From the IMG/VR virus record IMGVR_UViG_3300024520_003107, positions 1 to 23,144 of that record: DNA of 23,144 nucleotides; one strand, 5' to 3'. The first letter of the stretch is position 1, and every line of letters starts with the position of its first letter. The notes beneath the pieces are model-generated. The model ran no database searches, was not told where the DNA came from, and saw only the letters and a program-made list of their open reading frames with translations. A program made the translations under genes and the position numbers. Positions 8,300 to 14,173 of the stretch are shown here, piece after piece. This stretch comes from a virus.

Positions 8300-8470
8300 A
8301 TGACCAAACCAATCAAAAAGTCGCGCGGCGCCGCCTTGCATGGCAAACTGAGGACAACCATCCGCCTAACGGGTGGCAAACACAGGGCAAGTTGTGACGT
8401 GGAAGAACAACTCCATGCGTTACCCCGACCGAAGAGGAATGAAAAACTGAAAGCAGGAACAAACCCATGA
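8300..8470 (+). CDS. Small basic protein, 56 aa
   Basis: This short frame fills the otherwise empty stretch between the exonuclease and SSB-like genes, and ends in an ATGA overlap with the next start. The product is rich in Lys and Arg (start M-T-K-P-I-K-K-S-R-G, later R-P-K-R-N-E-K-L-K) with a single Cys. The ribosome-binding site is weak. The 4-nt overlap with the next gene is the best sign that it is translated; it may serve mainly for translational coupling. Function unknown. Confidence 0.5.
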   Translation: MTKPIKKSRGAALHGKLRTTIRLTGGKHRASCDVEEQLHALPRPKRNEKLKAGTNP

Positions 8471-8976
8471 GTACCTATAACATACCCGCGCCCGCAGGCG
8501 CGAACCATTCATCATCGAAACACGAACTGTTGCCACCTGGAACATATGACTTGGAGGTGGTCTACGCCTCCGACGTGGACGGTGACGGCGTTCCCCTGAC
8601 CACCAAGTCGGGAGATCCGAGAATAAAACTCAAGGTGATGGCGGACAACGAGCAATCGTTCTACCACTTCCTTTACCTGACTCCCAAGGCGTTCCCGATG
8701 GTGTGGGAATTCCTCTCCGCTTGCGGGGTAACCCCGGAGGATGACGGTCAGTTCGTACTCGACCCTGTGAAACTGGAGGGCAAGCGCTTCAGGGCGTTGG
8801 TCTACGAGGAGAACGGGTGGAACAGGTTGCGCAAGCCAACCCCAATACCTTCCGCCGAACAGTCCACTCCCGACCCGGAGGGTGAGGTTGTCTCCGGCTC
8901 GGACGGCAACGCCATTCCGGAGGACGGCAAGGGAAACGTGATGGAATCCGAGGAGGAGGACGACGTTCCTTTCTGA
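8467..8976 (+). CDS. Phage single-stranded DNA-binding-like protein with acidic SSB tip
   Basis: The 169-residue product has an N-terminal beta-barrel-like part (L-P-P-G-T-Y-D-L-E-V-V-Y, K-S-G-D-P-R-I-K-L-K-V, F-Y-H-F-L-Y-L-T) resembling the phage DUF669-type proteins found in recombination cassettes. It ends in a flexible acidic tail finishing E-E-E-D-D-V-P-F. Bacterial SSB ends in a similar D-D-D-I-P-F tip that binds partner enzymes, so the tail suggests it coats single strands and recruits partners such as the nearby exonuclease or nuclease. The SSB role is inferred from fold pattern, tail and context; no OB-fold signature is certain. Confidence 0.7.
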   Translation: MSTYNIPAPAGANHSSSKHELLPPGTYDLEVVYASDVDGDGVPLTTKSGDPRIKLKVMADNEQSFYHFLYLTPKAFPMVWEFLSACGVTPEDDGQFVLDPVKLEGKRFRALVYEENGWNRLRKPTPIPSAEQSTPDPEGEVVSGSDGNAIPEDGKGNVMESEEEDDVPF

Positions 8977-9455
8977 TGATGGGTGAGGAACCTGACGAAA
9001 TAACCCTCGATGACGAGGAGCAGACCCTTGTCAGGGTGCTGGCGGCGCTACGCAACGGGAACAACTTGATCAACTCGGTGCGATCCTCCAAGATGTCGCC
9101 CAGAGGCGACTACGAGGTGAACTTGGACGGCATGGGCGGCGAATACGCATTCGCCAAGATAAAGAACCTCTGCCCCGACTTCGGCATTGGCCCCCGTTCG
9201 GGAGGACATGACTTCGTTGACCGCAAGGGAAACACCGTGGACGTGAAGACCAACCCCAAGGAAGACGGCGACCTGTTGGTGCGAGCGTCCAAGAAAGACC
9301 GTCCCTCCGACTGGTACGTGCTGATGACGGGCGAGTTTCCCCGATACAGTTACCGGGGATACGTCCACAGGAGGGAATTGTTCTCCGACTCGCGCCTCGT
9401 TGACCTCGGTCACGGCGACACTTACCTCGTCCCGCAAAAGGAGTTGACCCTGTGA
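8976..9455 (+). CDS. PD-(D/E)XK-like nuclease
   Basis: The 159-residue protein has a helix G-G-E-Y-A-F-A-K (Glu56), then G-G-H-D-F (Asp79), a strand turn, and V-D-V-K-T (Asp89, Lys91). This is the Glu...Asp...(D/E)-X-K arrangement of the restriction-endonuclease-like fold, with Asp in place of the commoner Glu. The start is the ATG at 8976, which shares its A with the previous stop; a second ATG follows at once. It may be the nuclease of the recombination cassette or a repair-type DNA-end enzyme. Family membership is moderately sure and activity is inferred. Confidence 0.65.
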   Translation: MMGEEPDEITLDDEEQTLVRVLAALRNGNNLINSVRSSKMSPRGDYEVNLDGMGGEYAFAKIKNLCPDFGIGPRSGGHDFVDRKGNTVDVKTNPKEDGDLLVRASKKDRPSDWYVLMTGEFPRYSYRGYVHRRELFSDSRLVDLGHGDTYLVPQKELTL

Positions 9456-10228
9456 GCAAGCGATACGTCGAAAGCACCCAGTTCACCGATCCTTGGTTCA
9501 GGAGACTGTCGCCGGAAGCGAAACTGTTCTGGCACTTCCTGACCCTCCATTGCGACCATTCCGGGGTATGGGAGAGGGACGATGACTACTGCAAGTATCT
9601 GACGGGCTTGAAGAAGTCTCCGAAAACGCTCTTGAACGAACTCGGCGACCGTGTAATCGAGTTGTCCGAAAACAAGGTGCTTTTGCCCAAGTTCATACTT
9701 TTTCAGCAGGGAAAAACCCTCTTTGAAGCAAAACCACCCCATCGTGGCATACTGAAACTGCTCTCCAAGCATGACCTCGAAATGGATGCAGACGGCATTA
9801 CCAAGCCGATTGTTAAGTTAACCTTAACCAAAGCAAAGGCAAAGGATAACTTAACCTTAACCTTACCAAAGGTTACAAGTAATAGTATACGTAATGGTAA
9901 AGGTATAGATAAGGAAGGGAGTGTGAGGGGAACCATTCCCGAACTTCCCGAACTTCCCACCGAACTGGATCACATCGGATTCATAGCGGTCTGGGACGAA
10001 TGGACGTCGTATCGCAGGGAACGCAAGCTCCCCCCCTACAAGCCCGCCGCCCTCAAGGCCAACCACTCCCGGTTCGTCCAATGGGTCGCCGACTACGGAA
10101 TGACCTCGGTCATCGAGTCGATCCGAAACTCCATCGCCAACAATTACAACGGACTGTTCCAACCCAAGTCCTCCACCGCCCTGCGTGACGAACCGATTGA
10201 CCGAGACTACGAAAATGCCCTCGACTGA
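9452..10228 (+). CDS. Phage replication initiator (winged-helix/DnaD-like)
   Basis: The N-terminal 100 residues follow the pattern of phage replisome organisers: F-T-D-P-W-F-R-R-L-S-P-E-A-K-L-F-W-H-F-L, D-H-S-G-V-W, then Y-L-T-G-L. The C-terminal part (about 168-245; I-A-V-W-D-E-W-T-S-Y-R-R, then V-I-E-S-I-R-N-S-I-A-N-N-Y-N-G-L-F) resembles the C-terminal domain of such proteins. The middle is a variable Lys/Thr-rich linker whose DNA carries origin-like repeats (see the separate entry), as in lambda O. GTG 9452 overlaps the previous stop and follows AAGGAG at good spacing. The next gene is a DnaC-like loader, which supports an initiator plus loader pair. Specific DNA binding is inferred. Confidence 0.75.
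   Translation: MSKRYVESTQFTDPWFRRLSPEAKLFWHFLTLHCDHSGVWERDDDYCKYLTGLKKSPKTLLNELGDRVIELSENKVLLPKFILFQQGKTLFEAKPPHRGILKLLSKHDLEMDADGITKPIVKLTLTKAKAKDNLTLTLPKVTSNSIRNGKGIDKEGSVRGTIPELPELPTELDHIGFIAVWDEWTSYRRERKLPPYKPAALKANHSRFVQWVADYGMTSVIESIRNSIANNYNGLFQPKSSTALRDEPIDRDYENALD
9818..9867 (+). repeat. Origin-like direct repeats inside the initiator gene
   Basis: TTAACCTTAACC occurs exactly at 9818-9829 and again at 9851-9862, 33 nt apart, with a partial third copy TTACC at 9863-9867. AT-rich sequence follows. They encode the low-complexity linker of the initiator (L-T-L-T-K-A-K-A-K-D-N-L-T-L-T-L). In lambda the origin iterons lie in the middle of gene O, so an origin here is a reasonable guess. 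Selection for the repetitive protein linker alone could also produce the repeat. Confidence 0.45.
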
Positions 10229-10997
10229 ACCAACCGCCCTCCCGACCACCCTCTCCGAACTGACCGAAAGCGACGTCGACTGGGAGAACGCCCCCCAAGT
10301 GACCGTCACTTGCCCGGAATGCAAGAAAGACCATCAGCACAACAAGTATCTCGCCGCCATATTCCCCAATGCCCTCTGTGACGGCTGTAGTGGTGCCTAT
10401 GACCCTCGTTCGGGGGGCAACCAATACCTTGACCCCATTCACGACACGCAATCAATCCTAGACACTTGCATGCCCTCGCTCTACCTGAACACCGACCCAT
10501 CGCGCATACCCACCCCCCAACTCCACCAAGTCACCTCCTGGTCACCCAACCCCATCGGGCTGTGGATCACCGGGGACACTCGCACCTTCAAGACCCGATC
10601 CGTCTGCGAACTGATCAAGACACTCGTCCGAACACACACCGTAACCACTTTCTTTCACGGCGGATTCAACGACCAAATACTAGACGTCATGCGATCCGAG
10701 CAGTCGTTCCGCAAGTTCAAGCGGAAACTATCCAACACCCCCATACTCTTCATAGACGACTTGTTCTCCTCCAAGCTCACCGAACGAGCCGAATCAACCC
10801 TATTCGAAATCATGGACGCTCGCATTTCAAACCAATTGCCCACCCTAGTCACCACCCAAGCCACCAAGAACGATTGCAGAAAAATCTTCGCCAACCCCAA
10901 ACGACTCGACGCGCTGTTCGAACGGGTCAAGGAATTCTTCACCCTCGTGAACACCAACGCATTCGCCAAGCAGGCGAACCTCAAACTCTCCGAGTAA
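10215..10997 (+). CDS. DnaC-like AAA+ helicase loader with N-terminal zinc ribbon
   Basis: Such loaders bring the replicative helicase to single-stranded DNA at the origin. From ATG 10215 (260 aa), Cys33-P-E-Cys36 and Cys55-D-G-Cys58 form a likely zinc ribbon. A degenerate Walker A, G-D-T-R-T-F-K-T, spans 120-127: Gly120, Lys126 and Thr127 are kept, but the usual inner glycines are replaced by Arg and Phe. Walker B is I-L-F-I-D-D at 177-182 with Asp181/Asp182, followed by a sensor-1-like strand ending V-T-T-Q. The gene overlaps the initiator by 14 nt. A GTG at 10185 is in frame but lies deeper in the initiator gene. Initiator plus loader implies use of a host or elsewhere-encoded helicase, since none is seen here. 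Confidence 0.8.
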   Translation: MPSTEPTALPTTLSELTESDVDWENAPQVTVTCPECKKDHQHNKYLAAIFPNALCDGCSGAYDPRSGGNQYLDPIHDTQSILDTCMPSLYLNTDPSRIPTPQLHQVTSWSPNPIGLWITGDTRTFKTRSVCELIKTLVRTHTVTTFFHGGFNDQILDVMRSEQSFRKFKRKLSNTPILFIDDLFSSKLTERAESTLFEIMDARISNQLPTLVTTQATKNDCRKIFANPKRLDALFERVKEFFTLVNTNAFAKQANLKLSE

Positions 10998-11017
10998 CCA
11001 ACCAACCACCAACCAAC

Positions 11018-11386
11018 ATGCCCGACCCGGCCACCAACAAACTCAAGCAATCCATGAACGACTTGTTCAGACTCAAGGACCAAGACCAAGTGGCTCAACT
11101 ACCACCGGACGAATTCAAGACACTGGTAGCCGCCAAACTACAACACCTCGTCAACCAACTGGCGGACAGAATGCATCACGAAATAGATTCAATGCCCGCT
11201 TCCAAGTTACCTCTAGCTTTCGGCATACTTCAGGACAAACTCCTCAACCTACAGGGCGAGGCAACCGTTCGCACGCAGAAAACCATCACCGTCTCTCACC
11301 AAGACTTCAACCAGATACTTCAAGCCCTTCCCGCCAAACCCGAAGTCATCGAGAACAACATACAGGACGTTCCCCAATCCAAGTGA
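11018..11386 (+). CDS. Hypothetical helical protein, 122 aa
   Basis: ATG 11018 follows a C/A-rich AACC-repeat stretch without a ribosome-binding site; the same frame stays open far upstream inside the loader gene, but only the part after this ATG reads like a real protein. It is mostly helical (D-E-F-K-T-L-V-A-A-K-L-Q-H-L-V-N-Q-L-A), with a segment L-P-L-A-F-G-I-L-Q-D-K-L-L-N-L-Q-G-E-A-T at about 67-86 that recalls a motif in phage proteins near replication or packaging genes. I cannot assign a family. It is the last gene before the non-coding gap and the change in GC skew. Confidence 0.6.
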   Translation: MPDPATNKLKQSMNDLFRLKDQDQVAQLPPDEFKTLVAAKLQHLVNQLADRMHHEIDSMPASKLPLAFGILQDKLLNLQGEATVRTQKTITVSHQDFNQILQALPAKPEVIENNIQDVPQSK

Positions 11387-11593
11387 TCCAACCCATTCCA
11401 ATGAATACCTTCCATTCAGTACGCTCCGCAGGAAGTCAGGGGGGTTTTAATCACGTACCAATAACGTACTCGTTTGTTGGGATGGTGTATTAATATAGGG
11501 GGGATGGAAGGAAACGTGTCAAGGGTAAAATTAAGGTGGGTCAAATCGGTTGCAGGTATTGCACCCCCCCACAAAACCTGCGCGCCCAAGTCA

Positions 11594-11632
11594 CTTAATG
11601 AGACTGATCCGGGCCGAACTTATTGAGACTGA
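11594..11632 (+). repeat. 14-nt direct repeat pair
   Basis: CTTAATGAGACTGA at 11594-11607 and CTTATTGAGACTGA at 11619-11632 differ at one base and start 25 nt apart. The spacing is close to two and a half helical turns, which would suit repeated protein binding. The role is unknown. Confidence 0.6.
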
Positions 11633-11721
11633 AGTCGGGAATATGCACAACCTATCTTACCATCAGAGAGTTATGAATATTTCACCATTTCGCATAATAA
11701 GCATTATGTCTAATCGCAGTC

Positions 11722-11742
11722 GGGGGGCGGGGGTGGAGGGGG
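11722..11742 (+). other. G-rich tract with G-quadruplex potential
   Basis: Runs of 6, 5, 2 and 5 G are separated by single bases (C, T, A). This could fold into a two-layer, or with register shifts a partly three-layer, quadruplex on the + strand or its RNA. It lies 116 nt before the first accessory gene. Confidence 0.45.
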
Positions 11743-11858
11743 TTGCCAAGTCGCTTCTCGGAACCGTATTTGGGCAACGAAATTTTTTTACCAAAAGAGC
11801 ATATTTCCCTTACCCCTCAAAACCCGAATATCACCAGTTCGCGCAAGGAAATCGTTGA

Positions 11859-12080
11859 ATGCCGGGTAATTCGAAACGTGGAGGAGAGGAAGAATTGGAC
11901 GCTATGGACTGGAGTGAGGGAGATGGATTGAGTGGTCGGGACAAGGCGAAGATCGAATTGGCTATGGATCGTTTTTGGTCGAAGCGTGGAATGCGGAAGG
12001 GCGGAGGAGACTTTGATTTCGGTGGCAAGGGGAAGAGGGTTGGAAAGAAGAGGCGCGCGAGGAGGAAGAGGGATGAGTGA
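11859..12080 (+). CDS. Hypothetical basic protein, 73 aa
   Basis: AAGGAA lies 8 nt before ATG 11859, a good ribosome-binding site, making this the first gene of the accessory block. The N-terminal half is acidic with one likely helix (S-G-R-D-K-A-K-I-E-L-A-M-D-R-F-W), and the C-terminal 25 residues are Gly/Lys/Arg-rich, ending in a strongly basic K-K-R-R-A-R-R-K-R-D-E. The tail suggests nucleic-acid binding, which is an inference only. It overlaps the next gene by 8 nt. Confidence 0.55.
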   Translation: MPGNSKRGGEEELDAMDWSEGDGLSGRDKAKIELAMDRFWSKRGMRKGGGDFDFGGKGKRVGKKRRARRKRDE

Positions 12081-12363
12081 GGATGGATGGGTGAAGGAGA
12101 TTAGGGTCAGGGGTTTTGAGTATGACTATGGCGAATCGGTTTGGTTTGTGTTGCCCGTGAGTGACGAGGGGAGAATTTTGCATGGTTTGGCGTGTACGGG
12201 GAGTTCCCGTGGGTTAACTGTTCCACGGGTGGCAAGTCCGTTGGTGTATTCAAGGAAGAGTCATGCGGTAAAGAGGGCGAGGATGCTGGCCAAGGTATTT
12301 GATTTGGACGTGGTGAAGGTATATTTGATTACCAGAGAGGAATGCCGGGAGGTTAGGGCATGA
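12073..12363 (+). CDS. Hypothetical protein, 96 aa
   Basis: I chose ATG 12073 (M-S-E-D-G-W) over an in-frame start at 11932, because GGAAGAGGG precedes it and the upstream part would lie wholly inside the previous gene. The protein looks globular: beta strands K-E-I-R-V-R-G-F-E-Y and S-V-W-F-V-L-P-V, then a basic helix S-H-A-V-K-R-A-R-M-L-A-K-V-F and a strand V-V-K-V-Y-L-I. No family is recognised. It ends in an ATGA overlap with the next gene. Confidence 0.6.
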   Translation: MSEDGWVKEIRVRGFEYDYGESVWFVLPVSDEGRILHGLACTGSSRGLTVPRVASPLVYSRKSHAVKRARMLAKVFDLDVVKVYLITREECREVRA

Positions 12364-12548
12364 TTGATCGTTGGGAGTGTCAGCCGGAGGATTGGAGTGA
12401 CCCGCCTGAGAGGGAAGACTTGGAGGAGAGTCGAGATGACTGGGCGGATCGCGCGCGTCCGGGTAGAGAGAGGTGTAGTGGGTGTGGTGAGGAGTGGTCT
12501 GTGGGTGATGACGGATGCAAGTGCGGGGAGGGTGATGGGGATGAGTAA
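12360..12548 (+). CDS. Acidic protein with Cys cluster, possible zinc site, 62 aa
   Basis: It starts in an ATGA overlap. The first half is very acidic with several Trp residues (D-R-W-E-C, E-D-W-S-D, D-D-W-A-D). The second half has Cys39-S-G-Cys42 and Cys53-K-Cys55, a plausible small zinc knuckle of unusual spacing. The acid-rich front could mimic DNA, as some phage anti-restriction proteins do; that is speculation. The next gene begins inside its last codons. Confidence 0.55.
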   Translation: MIDRWECQPEDWSDPPEREDLEESRDDWADRARPGRERCSGCGEEWSVGDDGCKCGEGDGDE

Positions 12549-12777
12549 AACCCCGAAGTGGCGTGACAAGGCGCTTGATTTGGGGTCAAAGACTCAAGAA
12601 AAGCGGGTGACTTTCCGCTTGCCGAAAGATTTGCACAGGCGGGTCAAGGTGGTTCTCAAGTTTTACGGCATACGGATGACGGACTTGTTGCTTGCGTCTT
12701 TGGATACTCAATTGCAGATAGAGGAGGAGCATTTTCAGAATTTTGGGTGGAACACCGAGGAGGGTGATGGGGAGTGA
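12541..12777 (+). CDS. Ribbon-helix-helix (Arc/CopG-like) DNA-binding protein, 78 aa
   Basis: Residues 22-58 read as the ribbon-helix-helix fold: strand R-V-T-F-R-L-P, helix K-D-L-H-R-R-V-K-V-V-L-K-F-Y, turn Gly43-Ile44, helix R-M-T-D-L-L-L-A-S-L-D-T-Q. Such proteins dimerise and insert the strand into the DNA major groove, often as repressors. ATG 12541 (M-S-K-T-P-K) overlaps the end of the upstream gene by 8 nt and follows a G-rich stretch with GGGAGGGTG. A longer in-frame version from 12364 would duplicate the coding space of the previous gene. It is a likely regulator of this block or of the late genes. Confidence 0.7.
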   Translation: MSKTPKWRDKALDLGSKTQEKRVTFRLPKDLHRRVKVVLKFYGIRMTDLLLASLDTQLQIEEEHFQNFGWNTEEGDGE

Positions 12778-12790
12778 AGGGGAGTGGAGG

Positions 12791-12877
12791 ATGTTGGGTG
12801 GGATGTGTTTGTTGTTATGGCAACTGGAGAGTTGGACTGGCGTTGCGTACTGGGTGATAGGGAAGTTATGGGAGTGA
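12791..12877 (+). CDS. 28-aa hydrophobic peptide
   Basis: A short frame (M-L-G-G-M-C-L-L-L-W-Q-L-E-S-W, then W-V-I-G-K-L-W-E) sits in the 100-nt gap between the ribbon-helix-helix gene and the next. GGGAGTGGAGG is directly upstream. It contains four Trp and could span or lie on a membrane. Without it the gap is empty. An overlapping frame from ATG 12817 is an alternative reading. Low certainty. Confidence 0.35.
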   Translation: MLGGMCLLLWQLESWTGVAYWVIGKLWE

Positions 12878-12880
12878 GCC

Positions 12881-13093
12881 ATGAGTGAGGACACGAATTG
12901 GAGCCGGGAACTTGTCACGACTGCCGAGCAAGCGAGGGAGGAAGAGCAACTAAGCAAAGTGGACAGGTGCCGGATGTGGATAGATTTCCGTACTTGGTTC
13001 CATCACCACGACACGGGAACCTCGCTTGTCCACTCGATCAACTACCATGCGATAAAGAAGAACCGAGAAAAAGTGGAAATGAATTATGAATGA
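12881..13093 (+). CDS. Hypothetical protein, 70 aa
   Basis: ATG 12881 has GGGAG about 7 nt upstream. The front half is an acidic helix (E-L-V-T-T-A-E-Q-A-R-E-E-E-Q-L), the middle contains W-I-D-F-R-T-W-F-H-H-H-D-T-G, and the tail is basic. The three-His cluster could bind metal. The last 8 nt overlap the next start. Family unknown. Confidence 0.5.
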   Translation: MSEDTNWSRELVTTAEQAREEEQLSKVDRCRMWIDFRTWFHHHDTGTSLVHSINYHAIKKNREKVEMNYE

Positions 13094-13562
13094 AGTGAAG
13101 GAAGGAATGATCAAGCAGAGCATGGGAGACTGGGCGCGAGAGGAGGAAGCGTTTGCGGTGGCCCTTGGGTTGAAGCGTGAGAAGTTGTCCTCCTTGAGAA
13201 AGGAACACCTGGAGGAAGGCGAGCATTGGGGGAAGGTGAGCGGACGCATCACCTACCGAGTGGGCGGCGAGGTGAAGATGCGTGGAGTGGTTGCGTTGTT
13301 GCTGGGCATTGAGGAGAAGGAGGTTGTGGTTGACGAGGAGGTTGGCCGGGAAGAGCCGGAGGACTTGGAGGTATTGAGGGTATTCCCGGTGAATCGGCGC
13401 TTGGTGGAGTGTGGTCGGGACAACGGCGAGGTTGTGAGGGTGACTGTGGGCGACAACGTGAATTTTTTGAAGGGGATGGTCTTGAAGGCGCGCCCTCCTT
13501 GGGGTAGTGGCAGGTTATGGGTGCTGGTTGGTCGCAGACCGAGGTGGCGGGGGAAGTGGTGA
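13086..13562 (+). CDS. Hypothetical protein with possible N-terminal DNA-binding segment, 158 aa
   Basis: Residues about 15-65 (E-E-E-A-F-A-V-A-L-G-L-K-R-E-K-L, L-R-K-E-H-L, then H-W-G-K-V-S-G-R-I-T-Y) read like a compact helix-turn-helix followed by a beta hairpin. The C-terminal half is beta-rich and ends with a basic P-R-W-R-G-K-W: V-N-R-R-L-V-E-C-G, G-E-V-V-R-V-T-V-G-D-N-V, G-R-L-W-V-L-V-G-R-R. I do not recognise a named family. It may be a two-domain DNA-binding protein of the accessory block. Confidence 0.6.
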   Translation: MNEVKEGMIKQSMGDWAREEEAFAVALGLKREKLSSLRKEHLEEGEHWGKVSGRITYRVGGEVKMRGVVALLLGIEEKEVVVDEEVGREEPEDLEVLRVFPVNRRLVECGRDNGEVVRVTVGDNVNFLKGMVLKARPPWGSGRLWVLVGRRPRWRGKW

Positions 13563-13600
13563 GAAGTATTTGAATCAATGAAATCAACGAAGGGAATGAA

Positions 13601-14173
13601 GTGAGCGTGATATTGGAAACGAAGATAGAGGAATTCAGGGAAGCGTTGACTGCCGGGATGGATGGCATTGTCAGGGCAAGCGAAATCTACGTGGATGCGT
13701 TGGACGATGATCCTCGAAACGCCGACAAGTTTCAATCTGTCTTTGCGGATTGGGTGCCTGCGTCCGCATGGAAGCAGTTTGAGGCAGTCGGGAGGAAATG
13801 GATGCACCCGAAGTTGTTGATGGGGGGAATGTCGAACAGGCGGAAGGCGCATATGGTGAAGTCGTTGCCGTATTCCTTGCAGGAGAGGATATTTTCAGGG
13901 GAACGCTTTCCTTTGCTGGTCGGTGGCGGCGACGTGATGCAAGTGACGGTGATGGACGCAACGCTGGATCAAGTGGGGCAATTGTTCACTCAAGATGGAT
14001 TGCGTAGTTTGTCGGGGCAAAAGTCTCGGTTGGAGGAGATTTCCTTGGTCGAGGAAACGGAAGCGGCAACCCCGGAGGTAATGCCATACGTGATCCACGG
14101 TGGATCGGTGACGTTTAGAAAGGGAGTGAGGATGACCAGAACGGAGTTGAAGCGCTTGTTGCAGGAGATGTGA
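13601..14173 (+). CDS. Hypothetical protein, 190 aa
   Basis: GTG 13601 follows GAAGGGAATGAA, a usable ribosome-binding site, after a 38-nt gap. The protein is a mixed globular one: acidic helix at the start, W-K-Q-F-E-A-V-G-R-K-W near 47-57, L-P-Y-S-L-Q-E-R near 79-86, a strand V-M-Q-V-T-V-M-D-A near 102-110 and a helix D-Q-V-G-Q-L-F, ending in R-T-E-L-K-R-L-L-Q-E-M. No catalytic motif is visible. The coding strand is G-rich like its neighbours. It overlaps the next ATG by one base. Confidence 0.6.
   Translation: MSVILETKIEEFREALTAGMDGIVRASEIYVDALDDDPRNADKFQSVFADWVPASAWKQFEAVGRKWMHPKLLMGGMSNRRKAHMVKSLPYSLQERIFSGERFPLLVGGGDVMQVTVMDATLDQVGQLFTQDGLRSLSGQKSRLEEISLVEETEAATPEVMPYVIHGGSVTFRKGVRMTRTELKRLLQEM

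Larger units (their letters stand above)
11387..11858. other. Non-coding gap between replication genes and accessory block
   Basis: I see no convincing gene in these 472 nt on either strand. It holds two ACGTAC hexamers (11453-11458, 11464-11469), an AT-rich TATTAATATA near 11488-11497, the inverted repeat GCAGGT (11552-11557) with ACCTGC (11576-11581), a 14-nt direct repeat (11594-11632) and a G-rich tract (11722-11742). A 40-codon frame from ATG 11504, just after GGGGGG, is possible but looks random. GC skew changes from strongly C-rich to strongly G-rich across this gap. It may be an origin, a regulatory region or both. Confidence 0.6.

Noticed and set aside
10466-11017. His/Arg/Pro-rich upstream part of the 306-aa frame that ends at 11386
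   Set aside because: It lies entirely inside the loader gene in another frame; only the part from ATG 11018 reads as a real protein.
11550-11858. 102-aa frame in the non-coding gap
   Set aside because: TTG start without a ribosome-binding site, random-looking composition, and it spans the repeats and the G-rich tract.
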